Source of the DNA: Pholis gunnellus
Lineage: Eukaryota; Chordata; Actinopteri; Perciformes; Pholidae
DNA: 64,000 bases
Assembly: GCA_910591455.2 (NCBI GenBank)
Contig: OU342818.1
Span: forward strand, 16,809,821-16,873,820
Reading direction: 5' to 3'
Part shown: positions 19,976-30,870 of the stretch, one piece after another
How the letters are laid out: each line of letters begins with the position of its first letter
Position numbering within the stretch: the stretch's first letter is position 1
Notes under the pieces: model-generated
Told to the model about the DNA's origin: nothing
Seen by the model: only the letters and a program-made list of their open reading frames with translations
Databases searched by the model: none
Position numbers and translations under genes: made by a program

Positions 19976-21094
19976 CCCCCTGGTCCGTGTATGTTTTGAT
20001 AGTCTGTTTTATGGTTTATTTGTTTTTCTTTTCAAGAGCGACGCAAAGTCAGACAGGTAGTTCGGAAGTAAGAATATGTCAAAAAAGGTAATAGAATGAC
20101 CATATACAAGAAAATGGTTCGTCTATGATGCAAGCACATACCAGGGTAACATTAGGAGACAAATAAATAAATATTAATGAATAAATGTGGGCTGATGGGA
20201 GTGTGTTAGCAACAATAGTTGACTACATGCGATTTAATATTAATTTATCCATGTACACAGCAAGAATGAAGTTTTCGATTAATCTGTGGATTGTTTGATG
20301 CAATACAGTTTTTAATATAGTTTAATCAAGGTCATTTTTGTGTGTGCAGAGCTGTTGCTATTTATTCTTCCACCGTATTGCTTTGCTGCTTGAGTGAACG
20401 CAGAGCATAGCCTGTAATAGCCTGAATAAGAGTGTTTACCATTTCTACCACTAGATGGCGGTATACGTGTATTTCAACCATAGCTTTGTCATATTTAGTT
20501 GTGTCTTTGTTAATTGTCTAGGTTATTGATACAGATGGATTTAATGCTGATTATTTCATCTGATATTTGATGTTGATGGTTAATTTGCAACCTAGTTGTA
20601 TAAATCATGTGTTTACTTGTTATTTGTATATAATAGAAAAGTGAGCATGTGTTCTTGAAGCAATACATAATGACAATTGGAAAATAAAGAGCCGTTTGGT
20701 TCATTCTTTTCAAACACTTCGCCTAATTTACCTACTTCATTGATTTAATTTAAAGTGAAATCCTGCTTATGATCCCCCGCCACCATTACAAAAAAGTTTG
20801 GTTATTGTCTCCTATAACACCCACTCGATCCAACGTTTGTTTGGTTTGACACAACATACATGGTGCTCAAGGACCTCCAGTCTGGTACACAAGCAATATG
20901 TGCACATCACTTTTAGACGTTTGGAAAAAGTATTACTGTGCTGATGTAGCATTACGATGTATCACTTCTTTCTTGTTGAAATTAAATGTGCTATTTAGTT
21001 ATTGTTTCATATTTTATAGTCAAAGTGACTTCAAAAATGAAATATACTTCAAATTAATGGTGTTTTTTATAATGCTCCTTTTCTTCAAATGCAG

Positions 21095-21376
21095 AACAAT
21101 GGCAAATTAAGACGACTGGAACACACTTTGTTGGCAGCCAAGTGGTGCCAGACCAAGGTGTTCAAGGGAACAGTCACTTTGCCAGAAGTGACAAATATGG
21201 ACAAAGAAAACCAGCTGAAAGCGCTAGACGACCGTGCAAATATGGATGAAGACGAAGACTCACCACAAAGTGTCTTCGTCTTTGAATTCCAGTATCAGAG
21301 CGATTACGACATGTTTTGTGAGGAGTTCATGGACAAGGGCTACAAGGTGGATGGCGCATTTAAGGAGTGCGATTAG
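21095..21376 (+). CDS. Unrecognised terminal exon inside the long-TIR element (93 codons)
   Basis: Acceptor TTTTCTTCAAATGCAG, then an open frame to TAG. I do not recognise the product. Visible features: a basic start (NGKLRRLEHTLLAAKW), a middle with TLPEVTNMDKENQLKAL, an acidic run (NMDEDEDSPQ), and an aromatic C-terminal segment (VFVFEFQYQSDYDMFCEEF) ending in KECD. Codon use looks coding and there are no disabling changes. No upstream exon could be joined with confidence; GTAAGA donor-like sites lie near 20070. It may be the 3' exon of an element gene or a captured host exon, as in Pack-MULEs (inference). An ATG at 21089 would need readthrough of the acceptor. Confidence 0.5.
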   Translation, partial: NNGKLRRLEHTLLAAKWCQTKVFKGTVTLPEVTNMDKENQLKALDDRANMDEDEDSPQSVFVFEFQYQSDYDMFCEEFMDKGYKVDGAFKECD

Positions 21377-21779
21377 TTTTCAACAGTGAAGAAGGGACAA
21401 ATGTTTGGGTCGCCTAACATAGTCTTGTTCATTTGTTGATAAATTCTCATGTTGTTTTTATATGTTTAATTGGAGTGGATTTTATTTTTTTACTTGTTCA
21501 GTTTTATTTTGATTCTAATTAAGATATATAAAAATGTCCTGACAGTCTCTGCGTCTGGTTCTATTCCTTGTGTGTTCCCACCCATGACAACTGCAGCTTT
21601 ATTGATTCAGCAAATACTAATGCTTTCATGTGTAACAGAATTTTGACTATTATTGAATTGTTCACCATCACATTAATTACATCTAACAAGTTTCAACAGC
21701 ACTTTTCATCGAAAACAGAACAAAACAGAACCTAAATCGAGCAAAACCGAACCTTACAAAAACTATTTTTCAAACAAAC

Positions 21780-22145
21780 TCTGACATTTAGTGGCAGTCC
21801 TGTGGCAGCTTGGCAATCCTCTGACAACTATAGTGGCACTCCTCTGACTAGTGGCAGTAGTCTAACACTAGGTGGCAGTCTGAGACGAACAAGACAACAT
21901 GCTCAGCTAACAGAATGAAACCCAAGAAATGAAGATATTTTAAAAAAATGACACCCCAGTCAGGTCAATAAAAAAACAATGATTTTATTAAATGTAAGCG
22001 GAAGTTGTGTTTTCAATGACTGAAAGATAGGTGAAAAGAAGAGGAGAGGACCCAGGGGGGGGGCACACTCTGACTACTGTCGGCACCCTTCTGACTGCTG
22101 GCGGCACTCTCTGGCACCCTACGACACCCCTCTGACTGCTGGCGG
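21780..22145 (-). repeat. Inner right TIR with GTGGCAG repeats
   Basis: GTGGCAGTCCTGTGGCAG-like phrases at about 21790-21880 and GGCAC/CTGACTGCTGGCGGC modules at about 22060-22145, separated by AT-rich DNA. This is the shorter, degenerate counterpart of the left-arm minisatellite. Confidence 0.65.
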
Positions 22146-22710
22146 AACTCCTGTGGCAACTATTGTCACTGGCAACTTGTGGCTACTACTGACACCTACA
22201 TATAAGCAGAGGAAGAGTGAAGATATTTTCAGACATGTATTTTTGGATTGGAGATTTTATGGGTTTTCATTTAAAAACGTTTTTATATATATACTTTTAA
22301 ATGATAATAAAACGGATGATTTAGTTTCATTATTTTTGCCGATTGTTGTAAATGACTATAAAAGTAATAATTTGGAAAGAGTGTATTATGTTTCCTTTTG
22401 TTGCAAAACCAGCAAAATCATACTAAAATGAATAAGAAACAAAAAAGTACAACGTGGTTACTCACAGGATGTATACAGAGAACGGGTGGCTCCGGTGAAT
22501 GAACTAAAATCATAAAACTGATTTATGGCAGCTGACCTGTCATAACAACAATGGGTGTTCTCTAGAAATGTGACTCCGCCCACTCTGCTCGGCAGCTGCC
22601 GAACAGTGCCGCTCAGTGCCGCTCGACTGCCACAGTTGTGGCACCTGACTGACACAGTTCCGACACCTGCCACTGGGTGCCAGTGCCGCAAAAAGGATCT
22701 CGCTGTCTCT

Positions 22711-23640
22711 CCAGAACCGAGCCCTGCGGTACACCACAAGACAATGGAGAGGTGACGGACACGAAATCACCCACAGAGACATTAAAAGTTCTGTCAGTAA
22801 GATAAGATGTAAACCAGTCTAATGCTATGCCAGATATGCACAACCAATCACGTAGCCTCTTAATCAGGATGTTATGGTCTACAGTGTCGAATGCAGAACT
22901 GAGGTCCAGAAGTACTAACACAGAGCAGTCACCTGCATCAGAACACATGAGAATGTCATTTGAAACCCTCAGGAGAGCGGTTTCAGTAGAGTGTTGTTTG
23001 CGAAACCCAGACTGGAATTTGTCGTACATGTTGTGCCTCTCCAGTGCAGCAGTGAGTTGGTTGGCCACCACCTTCTCTAAGATTTTGGACAGGAAAGGCA
23101 GTTTGGATATGGGCCTGTAGTTCATAGGCAGTGCCGGATCTAAGTTAGGTTTCTTTAATATAGGCTGGATAGTGGCATGCTTAAAATAGGACGGGACAAT
23201 TCCTGTAGACAATGAGGAATTGACTATAGATGTTACTTACAGGGCCAATAATTAGCAGAACTTTCTTAAATAGAGAGGATGGTATAATAATCAGAGGGCA
23301 AGATGCTGGCTTTGTTTTGTTAATTAAGTCCATCAGGTCTTGAAGGCTGATAGGCTGGAAAGAGTCCAGAACAGTAGGAGATTGAGAGGAGCTACATGTA
23401 GATGAACAGATCCCAGGCTGAATGCCAGACCTAATAGCTATTACCTTATCAATGAAAAAGGTAAGGAACTTATTCAAAATCAGCAGCAGAACAGCATGGT
23501 AATACAGAGACAGACGGTGAAACAATTCTCTTAATTGTGTCAAACAAAATCTTTTGATTTCTCTTTGAGGAAGAGATTAAGTTGGCGAAATATGCAGTCC
23601 TAGCTGATATATGTAATATGGGACCTTCAAAACAATATCT
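22711..23640 (-). mobile_element. L2/CR1-like LINE, 5' part (linker and RT)
   Basis: Minus-strand coding blocks in order: the linker (ARTAYFANLI, KRNQKILFDTI, FFIDKVIAIRSGI) at about 23300-23640, then RT motifs ATIQPILKKPNLDP, NYRPISKLPFLSKILEKVV, FQSGFRKQHSTETALL, VLLDLSSAFDTVDH and CGVPQGSVL, which stops exactly at 22711 where the long-TIR element inserted. The endonuclease domain is missing (5' truncation). A frameshift near 23200 separates linker and RT. It continues at 18826. Confidence 0.88.
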
Positions 23641-23649
23641 GCATTGTTT

Positions 23650-25204
23650 TTGTCAGTACTTTCCTTTATATAGTCATAAAGATAATTTTTTTTCAACTGT
23701 ATTTAATACACATTTTCTTTCTTCACTATTTAACCTAATACTAGGTTTCACCATGGTGTGGTTTGGTCTAGCATTGCTTTAAAGCAGTGAGTGAGTTTCC
23801 TCTTCCAGTGAATAGGAGGTGGGTCACTCGCTACTTTATAAAACCGATAGCACACAACATGAAATGAGCTGTCCACGGGCCTGGAAACATATCGCTCTCC
23901 TTCCACTTGTTAAAACAACAGGGCCCACAAACTATTCACCCCTCTTTGTGTGTTGACGTGTTCCAACATGTTCTGCCGGGCCAAGAGATAGCTGCTGGAT
24001 AGCATTAGCAACTCCATCTGTAAACCTCCTTTTACATTAGCGCTCCTATCAGTCCTATTAGCTAAGCTAGCCCGTAGCACCGAGACATCCATTTGCCCCT
24101 CCACCCATTTTCCGTGATCTGCATGCAAACACAAGCTCAGACGGGAAAGTGATATAGTGGCAAGACTTGGACCACAAAGGTGCCACCGTCTAAATGACTA
24201 CAGGATTGTGGGTAAACGGTATCCTCCCGGCCAGGCAATGAACCTTTCCTCACCAAGAAACCTTAATCACAGAGGTTGAATGCCAGCGTGCAGCTATTAA
24301 CCTCGGCCGTCCACAGCGTGAGCAATTTGTCCTGCTCTCCCCTCATTCTTATTTTCAGAGAATGCACACTTCTCCCTTCCCTCAGCTCCCAGCCTCATAT
24401 TTCATTCCCCCACTTCCGTCACTTCCACAAGCTGTCCTATGTGACAGCTCCCAAATGGTAGAAATATGTGCAGACAACAACGTCCACGATTAATTTTCTT
24501 TTTTGCCCGACAGTCCTCTGAATAGCTAGCTACGGAGCCCACTACTCAGATTGAGAGAGGTAGTAAACCCCCACACCACCAGCCCCCCCAAACTGATATG
24601 TCTTATTGTTTTCTTATGAGACTCTGACACCCTGATTGCGTGCTTTGATTCTGCCACATTCATCACTTCCATGGCTCTTCTGGGACGTGATATGATAGCT
24701 CCAGCCCTGATGTCTCTCCGTTTCAGCTGAGAATTGTGTTGGTTTCTTTTTTACCGAAAGGAAGGCGTACTCGCGAGGGCCCTGGAATCTTTGAATTCAG
24801 ACAGACTGGTGATTAATTAGGCCCCAGATCCTGTGCTGCCCTCAGACCTTGGGGGGGGAGACTCACTCTCATCCCCCAAAACAGACTTTTCATCCTGGGT
24901 TGGAGACTTGAACTAATCCCCTGACAGACTTAAGTTTGGCCTCGAGGTGCCTGTCCTACATTTCACACAGCACTGTGTTCTTATATTTCTTCGACTTGGG
25001 TAAGGTGTTGTGCATATTAAAGCGCTCCGCCTAGACTGAAAACATTCAGGCATGACGACACCATGAAGCATTCCTGATGAGGAATGTAATGTATGAGAAA
25101 ATGACAAGTTGTCATTGGATACATCTCAAAGAAAAGCTGGTTATTGAGTCATCAGTTGAAGACTTTTGCCTGAAGCTATTTCAGGGAAATATCATTGAGT
25201 TCCA
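23650..25204. other. Unique sequence, no gene seen
   Basis: Non-repetitive, moderately GC. I cannot assign exons. Parts (24100-24900) have the feel of conserved non-coding sequence, but this needs comparative data. Confidence 0.35.
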
Positions 25205-25292
25205 GCTCATCATATCATATTGTGTGAATCACTTTGTGTTACTTTTTATTTGTATTAAAAGTGCTATACAAATAAAGTCTTTGATTGATTGA
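25205..25292 (+). mobile_element. L2-type LINE 3' tail fragment
   Basis: AAAAGTGCTATACAAATAAA followed by GTCTTTGATTGATTGACTGA is the characteristic 3' end of L2-like LINEs, here without coding sequence. Confidence 0.75.
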
Positions 25293-25484
25293 CTGACAGA
25301 CTCCACATAGCTCGCTTGGGAATAATTTGAGTTCCTCACTACGTTTTACAGGCCTCGTTCTTTATCATTTTCAACTGTGAGAGGATCTGTTTTGTTTCAT
25401 CTATTATTTCGAACCCCAGAGGCTTTTCTTGTAAGATGGGGTCGATGCCTGGATAACAGACACATATATGTGGCTAACTACAAT

Positions 25485-25810
25485 GCTATTAAAGGGATAG
25501 TTCAGGTGTTTTAAAGTGTGATTGTATGAGGTACTTCTCCAAAGTCAGTGTATTACTACAGTAGATGGAGTTTGGAGAGACAGACAGGAGAACCAGCAGA
25601 GTATTGTACTGCTGTTGATGTATTTAAGACACCTTAAAATAATCAATACCAGTTTAAGTGTACGCTATATTTAGAATATTTTCCGACATGGAACTGAAAC
25701 TCATCATCAGTCTTGTGGCTTTGAAGAGAGCATAGATTTGTTTAACTTTCATCTCAGTTCCCAGACGGACAGGGCTGTATGATTGCAAATTAAAGTGGTG
25801 AAAATATTTA
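25485..25810 (+). repeat. Interspersed fish repeat (AAAGGGATAGTTCAGGTGTT)
   Basis: The opening AAAGGGATAGTTCAGGTGTT, 'tgtatgaggtacttctcc' and CAGTGTATTACTACAGTAGA match a repeat I recognise as abundant in teleosts. No TSD was determined. Confidence 0.6.
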
Positions 25811-27140
25811 CTTGAGAATTGTGCAACGAACAGCGCGTTGAGCATAACCGCCTATGTTCATGCTTTGCACACCATCTGCGGAGGCTTATGGTACGTTGCC
25901 AGTACAAACAGCGCCTGAGATCAGCCTCGCCGCCCGAGTAAGCGGCGTGATTCATGTGTGGCTCAGATGCGTCTTTTGATGGTTTATGAACATCATACCA
26001 GCAACATTACTACAGCAGTAATGTCTGTAGCCTATCTGTACAATTTCTCAAAGACATGAAAAATCTAAATAGCACTTCCTGTTCCCGTTTTAAAATAAAA
26101 TGAAACAATGAAATGAAACATTCTGGTCAACATAAAATGCAGATTCGTGGGCCAGACAGCACCAGGAAGGGGATCCTCCCGCACCCAACGTACCCTTCAG
26201 GCAGACATGGAGCTCATTTGTTGTAAAACTATAAATGGTTCACTGTGAAACAGTGGTGGGCCTTCCAACACTGTGGGTAAATGATGAATGAAACACTGAA
26301 TTAATCATGGACAACAAGCACCGTTTTCCTTTTGCTTAAAGCAGTAAAAAAAAGTTTTTGTATGACTGTAAAAACAATTAAAAGTTAAAATAATAAAAAC
26401 TCTCAATAAAACACTTGAGGGACCAAAAAACAAACAAAAAAACATTGCAGTAGAGGGTTAATAATCCTGATCACATTGTAGACTGTCAGCCAATCAGAGC
26501 AGCCCGTTTCTGCTCCTACCCTGTGAAACAGCCTCCAGGTCAGCCTGCTCTCAGCCTGAGTTGCTCTCCTCGGACCATGTTGTGAGACCTGTGGGGAATG
26601 TCAGGGGGTGTAAAGGTTGCCAACAGCTGAGGCTGAGTGTCTCAAAGTGCCACCCTCACGAACCATCAAGGCAGTTGTTCTCAGTGTGTAGGAAGTAATG
26701 AAAAGGTCAGTTTGGGATTAGAAAGACTACCCATCTCCTCAGAGGATGTGCATTGGAAGGTCAACCCTGGAACTAAAAAACACAAGTCAAATGTGAAATT
26801 TACAACCGACAAATGTGGAGAAGGAGCTCACGGGCGCAAGATGTGACTTGCTGTGCCAGTCTAATATTAGGACGGGTAGCTGTCCACAGATGACTATTTG
26901 CATGATGCCTAATGAGGTTTAGCAAGAAAACATTTTGTTAATGTGGATATTTTAATAAGTGGAAGTATAAAATTAGGGAAATTTAAAAAATAGCCCTATA
27001 TGTTAATATAGGGTTGCACACAACAAAAAGGTCACCGAGTATGGCGTCAAGTGAATTTATAGACAAATTTAAATTTAAAGTTTTTAAGTTCACAAGTTTT
27101 GTCTAGTTTTGTAAATGACTAACTGTTATTTCTTTATTTT
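25811..27140. other. Unique sequence, no gene seen
   Basis: Nothing recognisable. A short perfect palindrome CCCTATAT/ATATAGGG lies at about 26993-27012. Confidence 0.35.
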
Positions 27141-27149
27141 CACATAATA

Positions 27150-27800
27150 GGCAATCATCTGATGTAGATTCAGATCAGGATTGGGAGCCGGATACTTCGT
27201 GCCCAGTCAGCAAGCGGCCACAGAGTGGAGCAGCAGGACAGTACCTCATCAGGAGAGGAGCCGCATCCCCCAACTCCCCAGAGAGGTTCTGCCAGCAGAA
27301 GACCAAGAGGCAGAGCATGGGGGAGTAGAGGGAGAGGCACCAGCAGTAGCAGCAGTCAAGCCGGGTTGTCAAACGGCACATCTGGAGAGAGATGGAATGA
27401 TATTGACATTCCAGACATAACGCCACCACAGCCCACCTTCTGACCCACCCATTCATCAGGACCCCAGCTCATACGTTCAGCTACCTACACAGCCCTGCGG
27501 CTTCTCCAACTGTATTTTACAAACTCTGTTTTACTGACAATAAATCAAAACACTAATGAATTTGGCTCAACTCACCACCCTCCAACCCGTGAATTGATGT
27601 GACATTGCAGGACATGTTTTCATTCATGTACTTGATCGTCTACATGGGGGTACTGAAATGCACTGCATTTGCTGATTACTGATAAACTGTACAGCTTGCC
27701 GTTCTCGAGACAGGTAATGACTGGTAAGAAGTTCCTCAGGGTCACCTCAGTAGCTCGGTGGTGGATGCTGCTAACGAGCAAAGGAGAGGCAGGAAATGTA
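27150..27800 (+). pseudogene. PiggyBac transposase (PGBD4-like) N-terminal fossil
   Basis: It opens after a TTTTCACATAATAG acceptor-like site with SSDVDSDQDWEPDT (from 27155), shifts frame near 27215 and continues with EQQDSTSSGEEPHPPTPQR and RWNDIDIPDITPPQPTF. A TGA at 27441 stands where an Arg codon would fit. The same frame then runs GPQLIRSATYTALRLLQLYF and LLTINQNTNEFGSTHH, followed later by QDMFSFMYLIVYMGVLKCTA, FADY, then, in another frame, VMTGKKFLRV. This order matches the acidic N-terminus and start of the DDE domain of PGBD4-like transposases. At least two stops and two frameshifts are seen, and the catalytic core is absent. It is clearly dead. It ends where the minisatellite-tailed repeat begins. 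Confidence 0.75.
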
Positions 27801-28790
27801 AAATCTGAAGTCGATCAGGTTAAATCTCTAGGAGGAGTTCGTTAAAGTAGGGCTCCTTGAAATGGTCCAAAAACATCATAAAATTCAAAATGGCCGACTT
27901 CCTCTTTGGTTTAGTGAAAAATTCCGAGAGGATTTTTTGTACGTCCCATCACACGTTCCACATACCTACCAAATTTCATACAGCTAAGTTAAACCCAATG
28001 TTGGGGCTACTCAATAGGGGGTGCTGTCGAGCCAATATTTCATACCACACCTGGACACCCCAATCAGACTGCAATCTTCGCAAATTCTGGCTTGCGTGCC
28101 AAATTTAAAAAAATTCCCAGTATCCCAAGCACCTCCTTTTTGCGACGAAACACACGGAGGAATAATAATAAACATTAGAATAACAATAGGTCCTCTGCTC
28201 CGGCTACGTCGGTGCTCGGGCCCTAATAATAATAAACATTAGAATAGGTCCTCCGCTCGTGCTCGGGCCCTAATAAACATTAGAAGAACAATAGGTTCTC
28301 CGCTCCGACTACGTCGGTACTCAGGCCCTAATAATAATAAACATTAGAATAACAATAGGTCCTCTGCTCGTGCCCTAATAAACATTAGAATAACAATAGG
28401 TCCTCTGCTCCGGCTACATCGGTGCTCGGGCCCTAATAATAATAATAAACATTAGAATAACAATAGGTCCTCTGCTCCGGCTACGTCGGTACTCAGGCCC
28501 TAATAATAATAATAAACATTAGAATAACAATAGGTCCTCCGCTCGTGCCCTAATAAACATTAGAAGAACAATAGGTTCTCCGCTCCGACTACGTCGGTAC
28601 TCAGGCCCTAATAATAATAAACATTAGAATAACAATAGGTCCTCCGCTCGTGCTCGAGCCCTAATAAACATTAGAAGAACAATAGGTTCTCCGCTCCGAC
28701 TACGTCGGTACTCAGGCCCTAATAATAATAATAAACATTAGAATAACAATAGGTCCTCCTCTCCGACTGTCGGTGCTCGGGTCCTAATTA
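27800..28790 (+). mobile_element. Minisatellite-tailed interspersed repeat, copy 1
   Basis: The body (27800-28140) matches, inverted, 37905-38270 (AAATGGCCGACTTCCT, GGCTTGCGTGCCAAATTT, CCCAAGCACCTCCTTTT). The tail (28140-28790) is about eleven variable units of ~35-64 bp built on AACATTAGAATAACAATAGG, TCCTCTGCTCCGGCTACG and TCGGTGCTCGGGCCC. A non-autonomous element with a tandem-repeat terminus, possibly Helentron-associated (HINE-like); the class is uncertain. Confidence 0.7.
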
Positions 28791-28799
28791 TCTCAGTAG

Positions 28800-29810
28800 A
28801 TTTGATTTCTTCCTTAGTTTTTTAACATCTATATCTTCAGTGCACCTTTGAGACACATTAGGGAGCCTGCATGTTTGTATTGTTCTGATAATTGCAGCCT
28901 TCTTCTAACATTGAATCTAGCATGAAAGGCTATGCTCAAACGCATAATTTGCTGCATGATACACAATAAGCTTTTCACAACTCTGTTTTATTTAAAAGGC
29001 ATCTTGAAACTGTCCTATTAAATTAAATTTGCCCATTAAACTACTCCAGGACTTCAATTATACAAAGAAAGCAAGTTGATCTCCTTGCCTTGTGTAAAAG
29101 GTTTCCACCGAGGTTTTTACTACACCGACTGCAGTGAATGTAAGGAAGGACTGTGTGTGTCTGTGTTGAAGGTCCCTGCCCTCACTTCCAGCAGTAAGAC
29201 TTGTGAATGGCTGTTTGGACACGCTCCAGACTACTCTCCGGGATATTGCTCGGAGTGCAGGGAGCTCTGCACCTTTCTAATGTTCACACAATTTGGTAAG
29301 TGTAGGAATTACTGAGTCAATGCGGCAGCGCAGTGGGACGTTGTCTGATGGCTGGGGTTACAGATGCTGTAGTTAGATTATGGAAGACAGCTGTGCTTTT
29401 GAAACACTTACCGCAGTGCTCCAGCGTTCTGTTTCAGCCAGTCTGACTTTTTACGACCAGGAATTAACATTAGCACAGGTCTGTGGGAAGGAAGGAATTT
29501 TCCACTTTTAAATGCGTTGTAATATCGATGTATAGGCTAACGACTTGGCTGTGGGTGGAGGATGTGGTTGTTTTACATCAGTCTATATCTGACAACCCGT
29601 CTCCCTCCCAATGTATCAAATACAGCAGCTTGGTCAGTGCTCTTCTGCGCTTGATGCCGACGCACGGAGTCCCTCTTTAACCTGTGTGTGCATCACACCC
29701 GCGTCTTTATTACACGCTGAGAGCAACTGGTGCAGTAAACAATTCAGTCCACACACATGGAGGATGGTTCACATAAACAAAGTATTTTCACCCTGGCAGG
29801 CTGGTCTCAT
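28800..29810. other. Unique sequence, no gene seen
   Basis: A Cys-rich frame at 29076-29315 is too short and unrecognised; I do not call it. Confidence 0.35.
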
Positions 29811-29814
29811 CCAG

Positions 29815-30345
29815 CATTTGTAGCAGAAGCTACGAAAAATGAATGCGCCGTATTTCGTAATTATTACTACAATCTTTTCCGAAACCTAACTAAGTTGTTT
29901 CCTGTAAAGACAGAAGTTTATTTTGAAAAGACCGTATGCATGTAACAAGTGGAAATTTAAACGTGTTGCTGGCTTTCCAAGCAAAACAAACTGAAAAACT
30001 TTCCGTAGCATATTTTAGGAACCGTTTTATGAGTATATGTAGACGCTGGAGATCGCTGTTTGCATCCGGTGCGAAACTAAACGTAAACGTTGACATTTTG
30101 TCACGTCAGTTGTTAGTCATGTGAGTCACGTAATCCGATAGTCACAGGACTTGTTACACTCCCAAGTCACGTAAGACGATAGTCAGTCAAGTTTACGTCA
30201 ACCACGCTCTTTTCATAAACCCAACTAAACGGTTTAGTTTCCTAAACCTAATTTCCTGTGAAGACTGAAGTTTATTTTGAAATGACGGTACGTATGTAAT
30301 GAGTGTATATTGACACGCTTTCCTGCCTTTGAAAACTAACTCTAG
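29815..30345 (+). repeat. Two copies of a SINE/MITE-like fish repeat
   Basis: The motif AACCTAA.TAA.TTGTTTCCTGTAAAGACAGAAGTTTATTTTGAAAAG, followed by ATGCATGTAAC and 'cgtgttgctg', occurs at about 29885-30000 and in part at about 30235-30325. Further copies lie near 34560, 41780, 43560-44160 and 46390-46510. Confidence 0.65.
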
Positions 30346-30870
30346 AGAGGAACCTGGTGAGCAAATCTCCAATCCTAGAGGGCACTGACCAAGCATCTGT
30401 ATTTGTTGAGCTGGCAGTGAAGAATGTGTTGGTTTTATTAGGAATAAAACATTCCCTTCAGGATCTAAATTGTTCCATGAGTCTGAGGCCTGACATCATT
30501 ATCCATGTCTGGCTGGGTCAGGTCATCTTTCCCTCACCCCATCAAATGTCATGGTAGCTCCGCCAACTCATCTATTTTGAGGCTGATGGAGGTCTGAGAC
30601 AAAAGCCGACCTACACTTCTGTTGTGTGCGTATGGTGACCTCCGGCCGATGATGGATGGTGAGCGATTCTGAGGGTTTATTGACATGGGATGTGGCTCAT
30701 TATGAGACTAAGGGCAGCGTTTGGCCGATCATCCATCCTGGGGCAGATCAAGTCTTTCATAATCACCTGTTTGAAATGACTCGATGTGCTACAGCTGCAG
30801 CATCTGACAGTGTGAAAGCTGTCAACACTGTTTCAGACCCCAACTGAATGATATACAATAGTATAGGTAT

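Larger units (their letters stand above)
18827..22710. mobile_element. 3.88-kb DNA transposon with >550-bp TIRs and 9-bp TSD
   Basis: It splits the LINE precisely: CCAGAACCG is duplicated at 18818-18826 and 22711-22719, and LINE coding sequence resumes across it. The arms 18827-~19390 and ~22145-22710 are near-identical inverted copies (both contain GGCACTGGCACCCAGTGGCA, GTATACATCCTGTGAGTAAC and GTGTCAGTAGTAGCCACAAG). The outer ~16 bp of each end are less similar. No transposase was found. Long TIRs with a 9-bp duplication are Mutator-like (MULE) traits, and fish Zisupton-type elements are an alternative. The interior carries a minisatellite and one exon-like ORF, so the copy is probably non-autonomous. 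Confidence 0.9.

Noticed and set aside
19353..20091. Long open frames of 141-240 codons in three plus-strand frames and one minus frame
   Set aside because: All are translations of the GTGCC minisatellite, which lacks stop triplets; the products are repetitive and without coding signature.
26990..27016. Palindrome CCCTATATGTTAATATAGGG as a PiggyBac TTAA end
   Set aside because: TTAA is inside the palindrome, there is no matching partner near the PiggyBac fossil's other side, and 20 bp is short.
28140..28790. CRISPR-like array of repeats and spacers
   Set aside because: Eukaryotic minisatellite: whole units repeat with variable truncation, and there are no unique spacers.
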